The notes under the pieces: model-generated
Databases searched by the model: none
The model's input: only the letters and a program-made list of their open reading frames with translations
What the model was told of the DNA's origin: nothing
Translations under genes and position numbers: made by a program
Shown here: one piece after another, positions 17,187 to 26,604 of the stretch
Layout: every line of letters starts with the position of its first letter
Numbering within the stretch: position 1 is the first letter of the stretch
DNA from: Syntrophomonas sp. DTU019
GTDB lineage: Bacteria; Bacillota; Syntrophomonadia; Syntrophomonadales; Syntrophomonadaceae
Reading direction: 5' to 3'
Length of the DNA: 32,967 nucleotides
NCBI GenBank assembly: GCA_001512785.1
Contig: LFSQ01000109.1
Coordinates: forward strand, 1 to 32,967

Positions 17187-17624
17187 CTACAAGCCGGTAT
17201 GACCAAACCCCCCTGTTCCGCGTTCAGTATGGTCCAGAGAGTCAGCTATCACCAGTCGGGGACGTTCCACCCTGGCAAATACCAGCTGCGCAATGCGCTC
17301 CCCTCTCTTCACAATATACTCTTTGTCCCCCAGGTTTATGACGATCAGCATGATTTCCCCGCGATAATCGGCATCAATGGTTCCCGGTGTGTTGAGCAGG
17401 GTCAGCCCGTGTTTTAGGGCCAGTCCGCTGCGCGGCCTGACCTGGGCTTCATACCCTTCGGGTATAGCCATGGCAATACCGGTGGGGATTAGTTTGATCT
17501 TGCCGGGGGCAATGCTGATGGGTTCGGGGTTGGCAGCATAAAGATCAAGCCCTGAAGAACCTGAGGTCATGTACTCGGGCAAGGGCAGATCATGAGAATG
17601 CAGGCGTTTGATCAATACCTCCAC
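17187..17624 (-). CDS. dut: dUTP diphosphatase
   Basis: Hydrolyses dUTP to dUMP and PPi, keeping uracil out of DNA and feeding dTMP synthesis; homotrimeric. All five motifs are present: [11 protein letters not shown] (1), [10 protein letters not shown] (2), [13 protein letters not shown] with the catalytic Asp (3), RIAQLVF (4) and [10 protein letters not shown] (5). The reading frame stays open for 73 codons upstream, but the family begins just before [13 protein letters not shown] at 17624 has AGGAG nine bases upstream and gives a normal 145-residue protein, so it is taken as the start. Confidence 0.93.
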   Translation of the reverse strand: MEVLIKRLHSHDLPLPEYMTSGSSGLDLYAANPEPISIAPGKIKLIPTGIAMAIPEGYEAQVRPRSGLALKHGLTLLNTPGTIDADYRGEIMLIVINLGDKEYIVKRGERIAQLVFARVERPRLVIADSLDHTERGTGGFGHTGL

Positions 17625-17821
17625 AAGCGAATTCTCCTCTCCATATTGGCTTGATACGGGAATAACATCTGATGACCAGAATGCAGCAAAGAAGCAGGGC
17701 GCTATGGGTGCCTCCGGGGTCTGAGGCCACAAATACTGCCCGGAGTTGCCCTCCCCCGGCCCTTTATAGCCGGTAGACCCGTCAAGGCTTTTAAGAGCCA
17801 TATTGCGCCACTTATGGGGTT
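17625..17821 (-). other. 197-base GC-rich gap between mlpA and dut
   Basis: The longest gap within this otherwise tight minus-strand group. It stays open in the dut frame but encodes nothing recognised. A 7-bp GC stem (17712-17718 with 17739-17745, loop of 20 bases) has no U tail, so it is not a simple terminator. No clear promoter was found; it may hold a leader or a decayed gene. Confidence 0.35.
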
Positions 17822-19102
17822 TTAGCTGGCGCAGGCCGTCCAATGCCGGTTAAAGGCCTTTTCCAACTGTTTGAGGGTTTCTCCAGGGGCGATAGCTGCC
17901 AGTGAAAAGGGCTCTTTGTCAAGCAAATATTGGGCTAATTCATGCACTTCGTCAGCTTTCACTGCCAGTATCCTGGACATTATTTCTTCCGGGGAATGAA
18001 CCTCGCCGTACATGAGCATCGATTTGCCCAGCCGGCTCATGCGATTCATCACATTCTCCAGCCCCAAATACATGCTGGATTTGATGAGCTGCTGGGTTCT
18101 TTCCAATTCCATAGTGGTTATGCCCTTTTGCAGGAAGCCTTTGATCTCGCCATATAAGGCCTCGAAGCATGTATCTATGCGGCCGGGTCCAGTGCCGATA
18201 TAAATGGAATAAGCCCCGCTGTCGGAATAGGAGGCCGGGTAGGAGTATACCGAATAGGCCAGCCCCAGCTCTTCACGCAGGGACTGGAACAGCCGGGAAC
18301 TCATACCGCCGCCGAAGATGTTGTTCATGATATTCAAAGCATGTCGCCTGTCGTCAAAGTAGGTTATCCCCGGCACCCCGATGCATATCTGCACCTGTTC
18401 GGTAGCCTTGTCCACCAGGTTGGTGAAACACCGGTAAGACTGCGGAACATCATGCCTTACAGCGAACACCCGGGAGGGCTGCTCGGCGAGCTGCTGGCAG
18501 ACGAAATCCTTGACCTGCTGTGTATCGATATTCCCGGCTACTGCAATCACCATGTTGCCGGGCTGATAGTAATCCCGGTAAAAATCACATACATGGCTTC
18601 GTTCAAAAGCGGCTACGGAATCCTTGGTGCCCAGTATGGGTGAACCCAGGGGATGTCCGGACCACATGTGGCGGGAGAACACATCGTGTATCAAGTCATC
18701 CGGGGTGTCTTCATACATGTGGATCTCTTCGATTATGACATTCTTTTCGTTTTCGAAATCACGCGGGTTAAACCTGGCGTTAAAGAGCATATCGAACAGT
18801 ATGTCCATAGCCAGGGCAAGATGCTCATCCAAAGTGCGCGCATACAGGCAGGTATATTCTTTGGCCGTGAAGGCGTTGAGCTGCCCTCCGATGCTTTCAA
18901 AACTCTCCGCTATGTCCCGGGCTGACCGGCTCTCAGTGCCCTTAAACAGCATGTGTTCAATAAAATGGGCTGCTCCCTTGATGTGCTCCGGTTCGTGCCG
19001 GGATCCCACCCGTATATATATGCCGATAGCTACTGAGCGGACATAGGGAATCTCTTCGGTGACTAAGAAACATCCATTATCCAGTCTGCAACTATGAATC
19101 AC
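17822..19102 (-). CDS. mlpA: M16-family zinc peptidase, MlpA/PepR type
   Basis: 426-residue M16 peptidase like the mitochondrial processing peptidase beta subunit. The inverted zinc motif is HFIEH (His46, Glu49, His50), with the third ligand Glu in the [16 protein letters not shown] segment. The C-terminal half is the usual second M16 domain without zinc ligands. A longer frame to 19177 exists, but GTG at 19102 has GGAGG seven bases upstream and gives the normal N-terminus ([10 protein letters not shown]...VRSVAIG). It starts 19 bases after dacF. In Bacillus the same gene follows pnp-ylxY and has been linked to regulation of extracellular proteases. Confidence 0.92.
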   Translation of the reverse strand: MIHSCRLDNGCFLVTEEIPYVRSVAIGIYIRVGSRHEPEHIKGAAHFIEHMLFKGTESRSARDIAESFESIGGQLNAFTAKEYTCLYARTLDEHLALAMDILFDMLFNARFNPRDFENEKNVIIEEIHMYEDTPDDLIHDVFSRHMWSGHPLGSPILGTKDSVAAFERSHVCDFYRDYYQPGNMVIAVAGNIDTQQVKDFVCQQLAEQPSRVFAVRHDVPQSYRCFTNLVDKATEQVQICIGVPGITYFDDRRHALNIMNNIFGGGMSSRLFQSLREELGLAYSVYSYPASYSDSGAYSIYIGTGPGRIDTCFEALYGEIKGFLQKGITTMELERTQQLIKSSMYLGLENVMNRMSRLGKSMLMYGEVHSPEEIMSRILAVKADEVHELAQYLLDKEPFSLAAIAPGETLKQLEKAFNRHWTACAS

Positions 19103-19121
19103 GCTTATACCTCCAGCAAAT

Positions 19122-20285
19122 TTATGGGTCATTTTCCGCCGAGCCAGGCAAAACCCCCCAGCGTCGTGCCAATCCATCCAATATGCGAAGCAAGAAACCC
19201 GGCCTGCGGCCGTACTCGGCTTGAGTGCGCAGATTGGCTTCAGCTACTGGTTTTCCTTCCACATATACTTTTAGGGTTCCCAAAACTTGATTTTTGCCTA
19301 CGGGTGCTTTTATATCATAGTCCAATAATACCCTTTTTTCAACATTAAGCTGGGCATCGCCCATCCACAGGTAAATATCCTTATCCGGGTACAGTGAGAT
19401 CAGGTTTTCTTTCCCCTCGGTGAGCAATATCTCTTTGAAAGGCTCATCTTTATGCACCAGCAGTACCCGGCCGGTATGGTTGAAGCCGTAGTCCAAAAGG
19501 CGCTTGCAGTCGCCGTTGCGGTCATAGGATTTCAAGGCCACCGCAATGAGCTGGCGTCCCTCGCGGGTAGCCGAAGCCACCAGGCATTTCCCGGCGGCAT
19601 TGGTGGTTCCGGTCTTGATGCCGTCCGCACCGGGATAGCTGAACAACAGCCCATTGGTGTTGTAGAGCTGCAGGGCTTCGCGGTAGTGGGGATGCTTAAA
19701 GGTCTGCACTTGGCTGCCCACCAGGTTTTTCAGCACCGCTTTGCTCATCAGGTAACGCCCGATCACCGCCTGATCATAAGCGGTACTGTATTGCTTGTGG
19801 CCCGGCAGCCCGGAAGCGTTCTCATAACGGGTATTGACCGCGCCAATGGCAAAGGCCTTCAATGACATCAGATGAGCAAACAGCATCTCGTCACCGGCCA
19901 CATGCTCGGCCAGGACTACCGCAGCATCATTGGCCGATTTGATGAGGGCCGCCTTGAGCAGTTCTTCAATGGTGAGCTGGCTTCCTGCGGGAAGCCCGAT
20001 GGTATACTCTGGGGTCTGGTCCGCATTTGGGCTGACTGTGGCGATTTCATCCAGGACAGCATATTCCACCGCCAGGATGGCGGTCATCATCTTGGTGGCG
20101 CTGGCCACCTGTCGTTTTTCATCGATGTTTTTCCCGTACACCACCTGCCCGCTGGCTGAATCTATCAGGCAAACATATTTGGAGGTGGTAGCAGGAGCCG
20201 CTGCCAGAGCCGGCGACAGATTCAAAAAACTGCTTAGGCTGAAGATAACCAAAGCCACAATAGCCAGAGCTGCTTTTTTCGCCAT
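19122..20285 (-). CDS. dacF: D-alanyl-D-alanine carboxypeptidase, DacF type
   Basis: Penicillin-binding protein that trims the terminal D-Ala from peptidoglycan stem peptides. A signal peptide ends near ALAAA (about residue 30). The active-site motifs are Ser64-Ala-Thr-Lys67, Ser119-Ala-Asn121 and Lys226-Thr-Gly228 (numbered from GTG at 20291). A PBP5-type C-terminal beta domain follows about 270, and the tail ends with a short basic amphipathic stretch for membrane attachment. Position next to ylxY and mlpA supports a DacF-like sporulation role, but a vegetative PBP5 cannot be excluded. ATG at 20285 is preferred to GTG at 20291 by spacing to GGGG. Confidence 0.92.
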   Translation of the reverse strand: MAKKAALAIVALVIFSLSSFLNLSPALAAAPATTSKYVCLIDSASGQVVYGKNIDEKRQVASATKMMTAILAVEYAVLDEIATVSPNADQTPEYTIGLPAGSQLTIEELLKAALIKSANDAAVVLAEHVAGDEMLFAHLMSLKAFAIGAVNTRYENASGLPGHKQYSTAYDQAVIGRYLMSKAVLKNLVGSQVQTFKHPHYREALQLYNTNGLLFSYPGADGIKTGTTNAAGKCLVASATREGRQLIAVALKSYDRNGDCKRLLDYGFNHTGRVLLVHKDEPFKEILLTEGKENLISLYPDKDIYLWMGDAQLNVEKRVLLDYDIKAPVGKNQVLGTLKVYVEGKPVAEANLRTQAEYGRRPGFLLRILDGLARRWGVLPGSAENDP

Positions 20286-20297
20286 GGTCACACCCCG

Positions 20298-21020
20298 CTA
20301 CTGACCTTCTGCAGGAGCTTGCACTAACTCCTCAATAGTCAACATCTTATATCCCTGTTCATTCAGTCCGGCGAGGATCTCAGGCAGGGCTATAACCGTA
20401 GGCTCGGTGGGATGCATGAGGATGATGGCATCATTATGCACCCTTTTCATGACCCGCTCCACTATGACCTGCGGGGCCGGCTTCTCCCAATCGATGGTGT
20501 CTATGCTCCACAATATATATTCATAGCCCAGGGTATTGACCGCTGCTATCAGGCTCGGGTTTTTCTCCCCGTAGGGCGGGGCAAAAAACCGGGTTTGCTT
20601 CCCGGTGGCTTGGAAAATGACCTCCTCCGCCTGTTTTATCTGCTCCTGAACCTGGGCCGCTTTGAGCCGGTTGAAGTGTATATGCTGGTAGCCGTGGTTT
20701 TGAATGCTGTGCCCGGCCCCGTCCATGGCTTTTAGCAGTTCAGGGTTGTTTTCCGCCCAGGTGCCAGTCACAAAAAAGGTGGCTTTAGCCTGGTTTTTTT
20801 GCAGGGCTTCCAGCATAGCCGGGATATGTTCGGCTCCCCAGTCCACATTGACGGTAATAGCCACCGCTTTTTCCCCGGTTGAACCCTGGTAAATGGCTCC
20901 GCTGCTGGCGACCACCCCGCGGCTCCACAGCAAGGCCGTAAAACACAGGCTCAATCCCAAAACCGCCACCAGACCCGCTATAATGCCCATCTTTTTCCAG
21001 GATAAATAGAATACTCTCAT
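20298..21020 (-). CDS. ylxY: YlxY-like polysaccharide deacetylase family protein
   Basis: 240-residue NodB-fold protein with one N-terminal membrane anchor (about 11-32), so the domain faces outside. Metal histidines are in NHGYQH (His109, His113), motif 3 is RFFAPPYG, motif 4 DTIDW and motif 5 LMHPT (His203). Motif 1, normally TFDDG with the catalytic base and a metal Asp, reads TVNVDWG, so the Asp pair is not conserved and activity is doubtful. The same departure is recalled in Bacillus YlxY, which lies in the same place after pnp. The ATG overlaps the VanW-family stop by 4 bases. Confidence 0.87.
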   Translation of the reverse strand: MRVFYLSWKKMGIIAGLVAVLGLSLCFTALLWSRGVVASSGAIYQGSTGEKAVAITVNVDWGAEHIPAMLEALQKNQAKATFFVTGTWAENNPELLKAMDGAGHSIQNHGYQHIHFNRLKAAQVQEQIKQAEEVIFQATGKQTRFFAPPYGEKNPSLIAAVNTLGYEYILWSIDTIDWEKPAPQVIVERVMKRVHNDAIILMHPTEPTVIALPEILAGLNEQGYKMLTIEELVQAPAEGQ

Positions 21021-21862
21021 TTAGACCTCCCCATAATTTTAACCCATAAGCGACTGCCACTTACTCCCGCTTTGATGATGATCGGTTCCTCTCTGCTGTT
21101 GGTGAAACGCAGGTCGACATCCGGATAGGATACGGTGGCATCGCGCCCCTCGGGGACATAACCCACCGGCTTGCTGTGAGGGTGGCGTTCCTCAATGGTC
21201 AGTCCGGCGTTTACGGCAGCGTTATAAAGGGTGCTGGCTACCTGGCACACCCCACCCCCAAAGTCCGTGCCCCTGGCTCCACTAATAAGGATAGGCGCCG
21301 GCATGTAGCCTCGTTCAGGCGAGCGAGGACCAACCACCTGGTTGAAGGAAAATGATTCGCCCGGCCACAGCAGTACATTGCTGATGCCCTGAGCAGCCAA
21401 TCTGATATTGTTGTGACGATGAACACTGCCGCTCACCCAGGTTTCGTAATAGCCCACCACCTGGGTGAGGCTAGCCAATTCCTGGCTGCTATGCCTGGGA
21501 CTGATGGGCAGCAAGGGCAGTTCCAGCTGCGCTCCCGGCGGTGCTGCCATGATCAATTCCTGGCAGCTGACCACATCGAGCACCTTGCCGCTTTGCTCTG
21601 CGATAATCTCGCCGGTGGCCTTGTCGATGCGCGGTTCAACCGGATAACGATGATGCTGCATGGCCAGTTCCATCACCACCTGATGCACCTCAGGTTGCAG
21701 CAGCCGCCCCACCGGCTGACCGGCAATGGTGACCCCGGGCTTGACACCGTTTATATCCCGCTCCAAATCATCCAACCATACCGCCAGGGATGAAAAGCTG
21801 ATAAAACAGGCCATTAACAAAAACGACCTGGCATTGCTGGCAAAGAATTTGAAATATTGCAT
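21017..21862 (-). CDS. VanW-family protein
   Basis: 281-residue protein with an N-terminal membrane anchor (about 13-30) and a C-terminal VanW domain at about 150-270. Recognisable pieces are PGESFSFNQVVGPR, GGGVCQVASTLYNAA, ERHPHSKPV and GRDATVSYPDVD. A smaller region ahead of it resembles the peptidoglycan-binding domain often found in this family. VanW is named from vancomycin-resistance clusters but has no proven reaction; here no van genes are nearby and the context is cell-wall and sporulation. ATGA overlap couples it to ylxY. It starts a likely vanW-ylxY-dacF-mlpA transcript, since a terminator lies upstream. Confidence 0.88.
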   Translation of the reverse strand: MQYFKFFASNARSFLLMACFISFSSLAVWLDDLERDINGVKPGVTIAGQPVGRLLQPEVHQVVMELAMQHHRYPVEPRIDKATGEIIAEQSGKVLDVVSCQELIMAAPPGAQLELPLLPISPRHSSQELASLTQVVGYYETWVSGSVHRHNNIRLAAQGISNVLLWPGESFSFNQVVGPRSPERGYMPAPILISGARGTDFGGGVCQVASTLYNAAVNAGLTIEERHPHSKPVGYVPEGRDATVSYPDVDLRFTNSREEPIIIKAGVSGSRLWVKIMGRSK

Positions 21863-22010
21863 TTACAACCGCGACCACCCTCTCCCAGGCTTCTCTTACC
21901 ATACATATTCTTTATGCAGGGGGGCTATGCTCATCAACTCCAGGCCATATCAGCTGGGGATCCAGGATACCGCTTCATGGGGGTTAGCTTTTTACTGCAG
22001 AAAATGCAAA

Positions 22011-22033
22011 TAAACCGAGGGGTTCTCGGTTTA
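22011..22033 (-). terminator. Terminator after pnp
   Basis: TAAACCGAG pairs with CTCGGTTTA over nine bases with a five-base loop. On the minus strand TTTGCATTTT follows. It lies 41 bases after the pnp stop and separates the translation block from the vanW group. Nothing else was recognised in 21863-22073. Confidence 0.82.
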
Positions 22034-22073
22034 CTTGAGTAGCGATTAGCCAGTTGTACTCAATTCCTGGTAC

Positions 22074-24206
22074 TTAATTCTTTAATGCGCTCTTTAAGGC
22101 TGCTTTGCGGGACAGGTTGACCCGGCCTTGTTTATCGATTTCAGTCACTTTGACCAGGATGCGATCGCCGATATCGACCACATCTTTTACCCGGTTGACC
22201 CTCTCTTCAGCCAACTGCGAGATATGCACCAGGCCTTCTTTGCCCTGATTGCCCAGGACTCCGGGAATGATCTCCACAAAAGCCCCGAAATCCATGATGC
22301 GCTTCACGGTTCCCATGTAGGTCTTGCCCACTTCCACTTCAGCGATGATGGCCTCGATCAATTCCTTGGCCTTCTGGGCTGCGCTGCTGTCGGTGGCCAT
22401 GATGTACAGGGTGCCATCGTCTTCAATATCGATCTTGCATCCGGTTTCATCCACTATTTTATGGATGACTTTGCCGCCGGGGCCGATTACCTCGCGGATT
22501 TTTTCAGTGGGAATCACCATCTTGGTAAAGCGCGGCGCATAAGGGGACAATTCCTCATTGGGCTCGGAGATGGCCTCCAGCATTTTGCCCAGTATAAACA
22601 TGCGTCCCTCTCTGGCCTGTGCCATAGCGGCCTCAACTATCTCGCGGCTTACCCCGCCTATCTTGATATCCATCTGCAAGGCTGTAACCCCGACCTCGGT
22701 ACCGGCCAATTTGAAATCCATATCGCCCAGAGCGTCCTCAATGCCCTGAATGTCGCTGAGAATGGCAAAGCGGTCCTCGGCTTTGACCAGACCCATGGCA
22801 ATCCCTGAAACCGGGCGTCTAATGGGTACTCCGGCATGCATCAAGGCCAGCGTGCTTCCGCATACGCTGCCCATGGAACTGGAGCCGTTTGATTCCAGGA
22901 CCTCGGACACCACCCGGATGGTATAGGGGAACTCCGTTTCCGGTGGTATTACTGCCAGTAAAGCACGTTCCGCCAGGGCGCCGTGCCCGATTTCCCTGCG
23001 GCCCGGGCCACGCATGGGCCTCACTTCGCCCACACTGTAGGGGGGGAAGTTGTAATGATGGATATAGCGCTTGGTCTCTTCAATGCCCAGGCCGTCCAGG
23101 CGCTGTTCTTCACTGATACCGCCCAGGGTGACTACCGATAAGACCTGGGTCTGACCGCGGGTGAACAGTCCGGAGCCATGCGGTCTGGGCAGGAAACCCA
23201 CCTCGCAGCTGACCGGTCTGATTTCATTCAGTTTGCGGCCATCGACGCGTTCTCCATCCTCCAGCACCATTTTGCGCACGATTTCTTTCATCATGCTGTC
23301 AACCACTGCAGCTACCTGCTTAATCTGCTCCGGGTAAATCTCGGCAAAATGCTCCAGGATGCTGTCATTAGCCCTGTCCATATCGGCTTCGCGGGACTTT
23401 TTATCAGGGTTTTTCACCGCCTGCTGGAGAATGTCATGAGCATAGGCTCTGACAGCAGCTTCCAGTTCTTCATCGATCTGGGCCAACTCCACCTCCATTT
23501 TGGGCTGCCCCAGTTCGGCTATGATCGGTTCCTGGAAGGCCACTATTTTCTTGATCTCCTCATGAGCAAAGAAGATAGCGTCTATCATGGTCTGTTCCGG
23601 AACCTCGTTGGCGCTGCCCTCTACCATCATTATGGCTTCTTTGGTACCTGCTACTGCCATATGCAGGTCCGACTTGCGGGACTGTTCAACCGTGGGATTG
23701 ATTACCAGCTGTCCGTCAACCAGGCCTACTATCACTGCCGCCAGAGGTCCGTTAAAGGGGATATTGGATATACACAGGGCAATCGATGCACCGATGGTAG
23801 CGGTAACATCAGGGGTGTTGTCCTTGTCGACTGACAGCACGGTAGCTACCACGTGAACATCATTCTTAAAGCCTTTGGGGAACAAAGGGCGAATGGGACG
23901 GTCGATCTGACGCGCAGCCAAGGTGGCCATTTCCGTGGCCTTGCCTTCACGCTTGATAAAACCGCCCGGGATTTTTCCGGCAGCATATTGTTTTTCCTCG
24001 TAATCCACCGTCAGCGGGAAGAAATCAATGCCTTCCCGCGGCTCCTTGGAGGCGGTGGCGGTAACCAGGACCACGGTATCACCGTACCTTACCAGAGCTG
24101 CGCCATTGGCCTGTTTGGCGACCTGCCCGATTTCAACCACCAGGGGTCGACCTGCGATTTCGGTTTTATACCTATTGACTATTGCCTTTTCCTCCTTCCT
24201 AACCAT
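22074..24206 (-). CDS. pnp: Polyribonucleotide nucleotidyltransferase
   Basis: PNPase degrades RNA 3' to 5' by phosphorolysis; trimeric, cytosolic. Two RNase PH domains are present, the second with the active-site Asp in [21 protein letters not shown], followed by a KH domain ([18 protein letters not shown]) and a C-terminal S1 domain ([15 protein letters not shown]). The ATG at 24206 gives 710 residues but has no ribosome binding site. A perfect AGGAGG at 24191-24196 lies inside the first codons, eight bases before an in-frame ATA at 24180-24182; starting there would give 702 residues beginning next to [11 protein letters not shown], where the family normally starts. The start is therefore unsettled; the gene identity is not. 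Confidence 0.95.
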   Translation of the reverse strand: MVRKEEKAIVNRYKTEIAGRPLVVEIGQVAKQANGAALVRYGDTVVLVTATASKEPREGIDFFPLTVDYEEKQYAAGKIPGGFIKREGKATEMATLAARQIDRPIRPLFPKGFKNDVHVVATVLSVDKDNTPDVTATIGASIALCISNIPFNGPLAAVIVGLVDGQLVINPTVEQSRKSDLHMAVAGTKEAIMMVEGSANEVPEQTMIDAIFFAHEEIKKIVAFQEPIIAELGQPKMEVELAQIDEELEAAVRAYAHDILQQAVKNPDKKSREADMDRANDSILEHFAEIYPEQIKQVAAVVDSMMKEIVRKMVLEDGERVDGRKLNEIRPVSCEVGFLPRPHGSGLFTRGQTQVLSVVTLGGISEEQRLDGLGIEETKRYIHHYNFPPYSVGEVRPMRGPGRREIGHGALAERALLAVIPPETEFPYTIRVVSEVLESNGSSSMGSVCGSTLALMHAGVPIRRPVSGIAMGLVKAEDRFAILSDIQGIEDALGDMDFKLAGTEVGVTALQMDIKIGGVSREIVEAAMAQAREGRMFILGKMLEAISEPNEELSPYAPRFTKMVIPTEKIREVIGPGGKVIHKIVDETGCKIDIEDDGTLYIMATDSSAAQKAKELIEAIIAEVEVGKTYMGTVKRIMDFGAFVEIIPGVLGNQGKEGLVHISQLAEERVNRVKDVVDIGDRILVKVTEIDKQGRVNLSRKAALKSALKN

Positions 24207-24228
24207 GTCAGGTATATTAAATAAAGTG

Positions 24229-24250
24229 AAAGAGCGGCATGCCGCTCTTT
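24229..24250 (-). terminator. rpsO-pnp intercistronic hairpin
   Basis: A perfect 22-base palindrome, AAAGAGCGGC-AT-GCCGCTCTTT, overlapping the rpsO stop codon by two bases and followed on the minus strand by CACTTTATTTAAT. It looks like a partial terminator or RNase III-type processing site between rpsO and pnp, as known in the same position in Escherichia coli. Confidence 0.75.
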
Positions 24251-24518
24251 ATCTGCGTAACCCCAACCGGGTAACGATAGCCCGATACCGGTCAAAGTTC
24301 TTGTTTTTCAGATAATCCAATAATGACCGCCTCTTCCCAACCATCTTGAGCAGCCCGCGACGGGAGTGGAAGTCTTTTTTATTAACCTTCAGATGCTCAT
24401 TCAAGTAGTTGATGCGTTCGGTTAATATGGCAATCTGCACCTCTGGAGAGCCGGTGTCGTTTTCATGAACCTGATAAGTCTTGATCAGTTCCTGTTTTCT
24501 TTCCGGTGTCAATGCCAA
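24249..24518 (-). CDS. rpsO: 30S ribosomal protein S15
   Basis: 89 residues, the standard S15 length, binding the 16S rRNA central domain. Family segments [35 protein letters not shown] and [10 protein letters not shown] are all present. The start is TTG at 24518, preceded by GGAGGTG with six bases between; a longer frame to 24581 has no family resemblance. It has its own promoter within the ribF-rpsO gap. Ahead of pnp, as in Bacillus and Escherichia. Confidence 0.97.
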   Translation of the reverse strand: MALTPERKQELIKTYQVHENDTGSPEVQIAILTERINYLNEHLKVNKKDFHSRRGLLKMVGKRRSLLDYLKNKNFDRYRAIVTRLGLRR

Positions 24519-24664
24519 GTGTTTCACCTCCTTTTTGCCTTTTAATCGCCATAAACCAAGCGCAGCGGCGGTGACTCGCAACCCTAGTCTATGGTTCGGC
24601 CCGCGGTAAATCTTAATTGGCCGCTTAAATGACTCATTATTGATTATTCCAGCCGGGCCTGGCG

Positions 24665-24670
24665 ATTATA
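24665..24670 (-). promoter_or_regulatory. rpsO promoter -10 and long leader
   Basis: A perfect TATAAT on the minus strand, with a poor -35 (TTGCCT at 19 bases). The leader from here to 24519 is about 140 bases and carries complementary pieces (CCATA with TATGG, CGGCC with GGCCG), the right size for an S15 autoregulatory leader; the fold was not computed. Confidence 0.5.
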
Positions 24671-24712
24671 CTGTTGCAGCTAATGACCAAGGCAAATTGT
24701 AGCACAGCAGAT

Positions 24713-25672
24713 TTAAAATGTAAACGCATGGGCATGCTGATCGAAGTCCTCAAGGGTCAAGGCGGCTTGATCCCGGTCGAGACGGATTTGCTCCACCAGG
24801 GCCTCAACGCTCTTAAACTTGTGCTCATCACGCAGCTTGGCGGTAAAATAAAGCCTTAAGTTTTTCCCGTAGAGATCCTCATTGTAATCCAGCAGGTGGG
24901 CTTCGACAACTACCGGGAAGTCGGGGTGAAATGTCGGTTTGCTGCCTATGTTTACCACTGCTTTGATGATCTTATCCTCAATACGGGCCCAGGCCGCATA
25001 CACCCCTTTTCCGGGGATGACCAGATCGGGATCGACACCCAGATTGGCAGTGGGAAAGCCGATTTGCCTGCCGCGCTTCTCGCCCTCTATGACCAATCCT
25101 TCAACCATAGGCAAATAGCCCAAAAGCTGCCTGGCCAGTTCTATATCGCCGGACTCTATGGACTGACGGATACATGTGCTGGAAATTACCTCACCCTGGT
25201 GTTTTACCGGTGGAATAATATGGGTGGCAAAGCCGTACTGCTTGCCAAAATCGGCCAGCATCTCCGGGGTTCCGGCTCCCTTAAAGCCAAAGGAGTAGTT
25301 GAAACCCACAAACACGGCCTTCACCGCCAGTCGTCCCACCAAAATACCACTGACGAATTCTTCAGGACTCAAGCGGGCGATCTGAGTGGAAAAGGTGCTG
25401 TAAATCAACAGGTCCAAACCCAGACCTGCCAGTAATTCCGCTTTCGTTTCCGGGGTGACCAAAAGCTTCATCTCTTTCTGCGGATACAACACCTTCATGG
25501 GATGAGGATCAAAAATGAGGGCAGCTGCTACACCGCAGCCGGATTTGGCCGTTGCTACCAGTTCTTGCATCAGTTTTTGATGACCTTTGTGCAGGCCGTC
25601 GAAATTCCCCAAAGCCAGATACAACGGCTTCCCGTCACTGCGATAATTCTCGATCTCTCTAATAATCTGCAT
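24713..25672 (-). CDS. ribF: Bifunctional riboflavin kinase/FAD synthetase
   Basis: Makes FMN from riboflavin and FAD from FMN. The N-terminal adenylyltransferase domain shows GNFDGLHKGH (residues 22-31, the HxGH-type nucleotide motif) and GFNYSFGFKGAGT. The C-terminal kinase domain shows GFPTANLG, IPGKGVYAAW and VVNIGSKPTF. Length of 319 residues is normal. The ATG has GGAGGG eight bases upstream and follows truB by 23 bases. The gap before rpsO carries a separate promoter. Confidence 0.96.
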   Translation of the reverse strand: MQIIREIENYRSDGKPLYLALGNFDGLHKGHQKLMQELVATAKSGCGVAAALIFDPHPMKVLYPQKEMKLLVTPETKAELLAGLGLDLLIYSTFSTQIARLSPEEFVSGILVGRLAVKAVFVGFNYSFGFKGAGTPEMLADFGKQYGFATHIIPPVKHQGEVISSTCIRQSIESGDIELARQLLGYLPMVEGLVIEGEKRGRQIGFPTANLGVDPDLVIPGKGVYAAWARIEDKIIKAVVNIGSKPTFHPDFPVVVEAHLLDYNEDLYGKNLRLYFTAKLRDEHKFKSVEALVEQIRLDRDQAALTLEDFDQHAHAFTF

Positions 25673-25695
25673 CAGTCGCTCCCTCCGGTACTAGT

Positions 25696-26604
25696 TCAAT
25701 GAAAAACTCTAACGGGTTTTAAGTACAGTCCTCTGGCGGTTGGTTCCAGGCAGGCAATACCTGCCATCACCCCACGGTGGTTGTAAACCAGGGCCTGGGG
25801 TGCGGCTTTTCCCCCACTGACGGGAAAGCTTCTGCCGTGCCAGAAAAGGTTGTCCTCCTCCTCGCTCTTAAGGCAGTAATGCGGCCAGCCTTTAAAGGGA
25901 TAATCAACCGGCAGCAAGAGCCCGGCAAGGCCTTCCGGCCTGGAAACGATATCATCTAAACTCAGGGCTGCTTCAATACTAAAAGAGCCATCCTGCAAAC
26001 GCCGCAAAGCCTGCATATAGGCCCCGGTTCCCAGTCTTGCACCGATATCACGGCACAGGCTGCGTATATATGTGCCCGGTGAGCATTCTACCTCCAGGCT
26101 GATGAAGGGCAGGCCCTGATGCTGGCCGATTGACAACAGGGATATTCTATGGATAGTAACCTGCCTGGCCGGACGCTCTATCACTTCACCCTGTCGGGCC
26201 AATTCATACAGGCGCTTGCCCTGGTGGCGAAGAGCGGAATACATAGGAGGCACCTGCTCTATAGTGCCAGTTAACCCGGCTAGAATTTCCTTTAAAGCTT
26301 CAGGGTCAAAATCGCTGTGGCCGGTGAGGGTAATATTCCCCCAGGCATCATCCGTATCAGAGACTCCGCCCAGACACAGTGCAGCCCGGTATATTTTGCG
26401 GCTTTTTTCTATCAGGCTGATCACCCTGGTGGCGTTGCCTAGGGCAACCGGCAGCACCCCGGTAGCTATGGGATCAAGAGTCCCCAAATGGCCAATTTTC
26501 ACCTTCCCGCCAATGGCCTTTTTAAGGCGCCGTATCACGTCAAAGGAGGTTATCCCGGCAGGTTTGTCAATATTCAGAAAGCCATGCAAAGCTTCAGCAC
26601 ACAT
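25696..26604 (-). CDS. truB: tRNA pseudouridine(55) synthase
   Basis: Converts U55 to pseudouridine in the T-arm of tRNAs. The active site is GHLGTLDPIATGVL with catalytic Asp44, followed by KIYRA, YSALRHQGKRLYELAR, and a C-terminal PUA-like region. 302 residues, the expected length. The ATG at 26604 overlaps the nrnA end by 11 bases and has only a weak AAGG beside it; an alternative TTG at 26589 would give the shorter N-terminus typical of Bacillus TruB. Confidence 0.95.
   Translation of the reverse strand: MCAEALHGFLNIDKPAGITSFDVIRRLKKAIGGKVKIGHLGTLDPIATGVLPVALGNATRVISLIEKSRKIYRAALCLGGVSDTDDAWGNITLTGHSDFDPEALKEILAGLTGTIEQVPPMYSALRHQGKRLYELARQGEVIERPARQVTIHRISLLSIGQHQGLPFISLEVECSPGTYIRSLCRDIGARLGTGAYMQALRRLQDGSFSIEAALSLDDIVSRPEGLAGLLLPVDYPFKGWPHYCLKSEEEDNLFWHGRSFPVSGGKAAPQALVYNHRGVMAGIACLEPTARGLYLKPVRVFH

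Noticed and set aside
17625-17843. N-terminal extension of dUTPase to 218 residues
   Set aside because: The extension has no family match, and GTG at 17624 with a good ribosome binding site gives the normal 145-residue enzyme.
21863-22010. Sigma-E/G-like promoter for the vanW-ylxY-dacF-mlpA group
   Set aside because: GCATA and CATAAA pieces occur but the spacing does not fit sigma-G or sigma-E, and the sigma-A match is poor.
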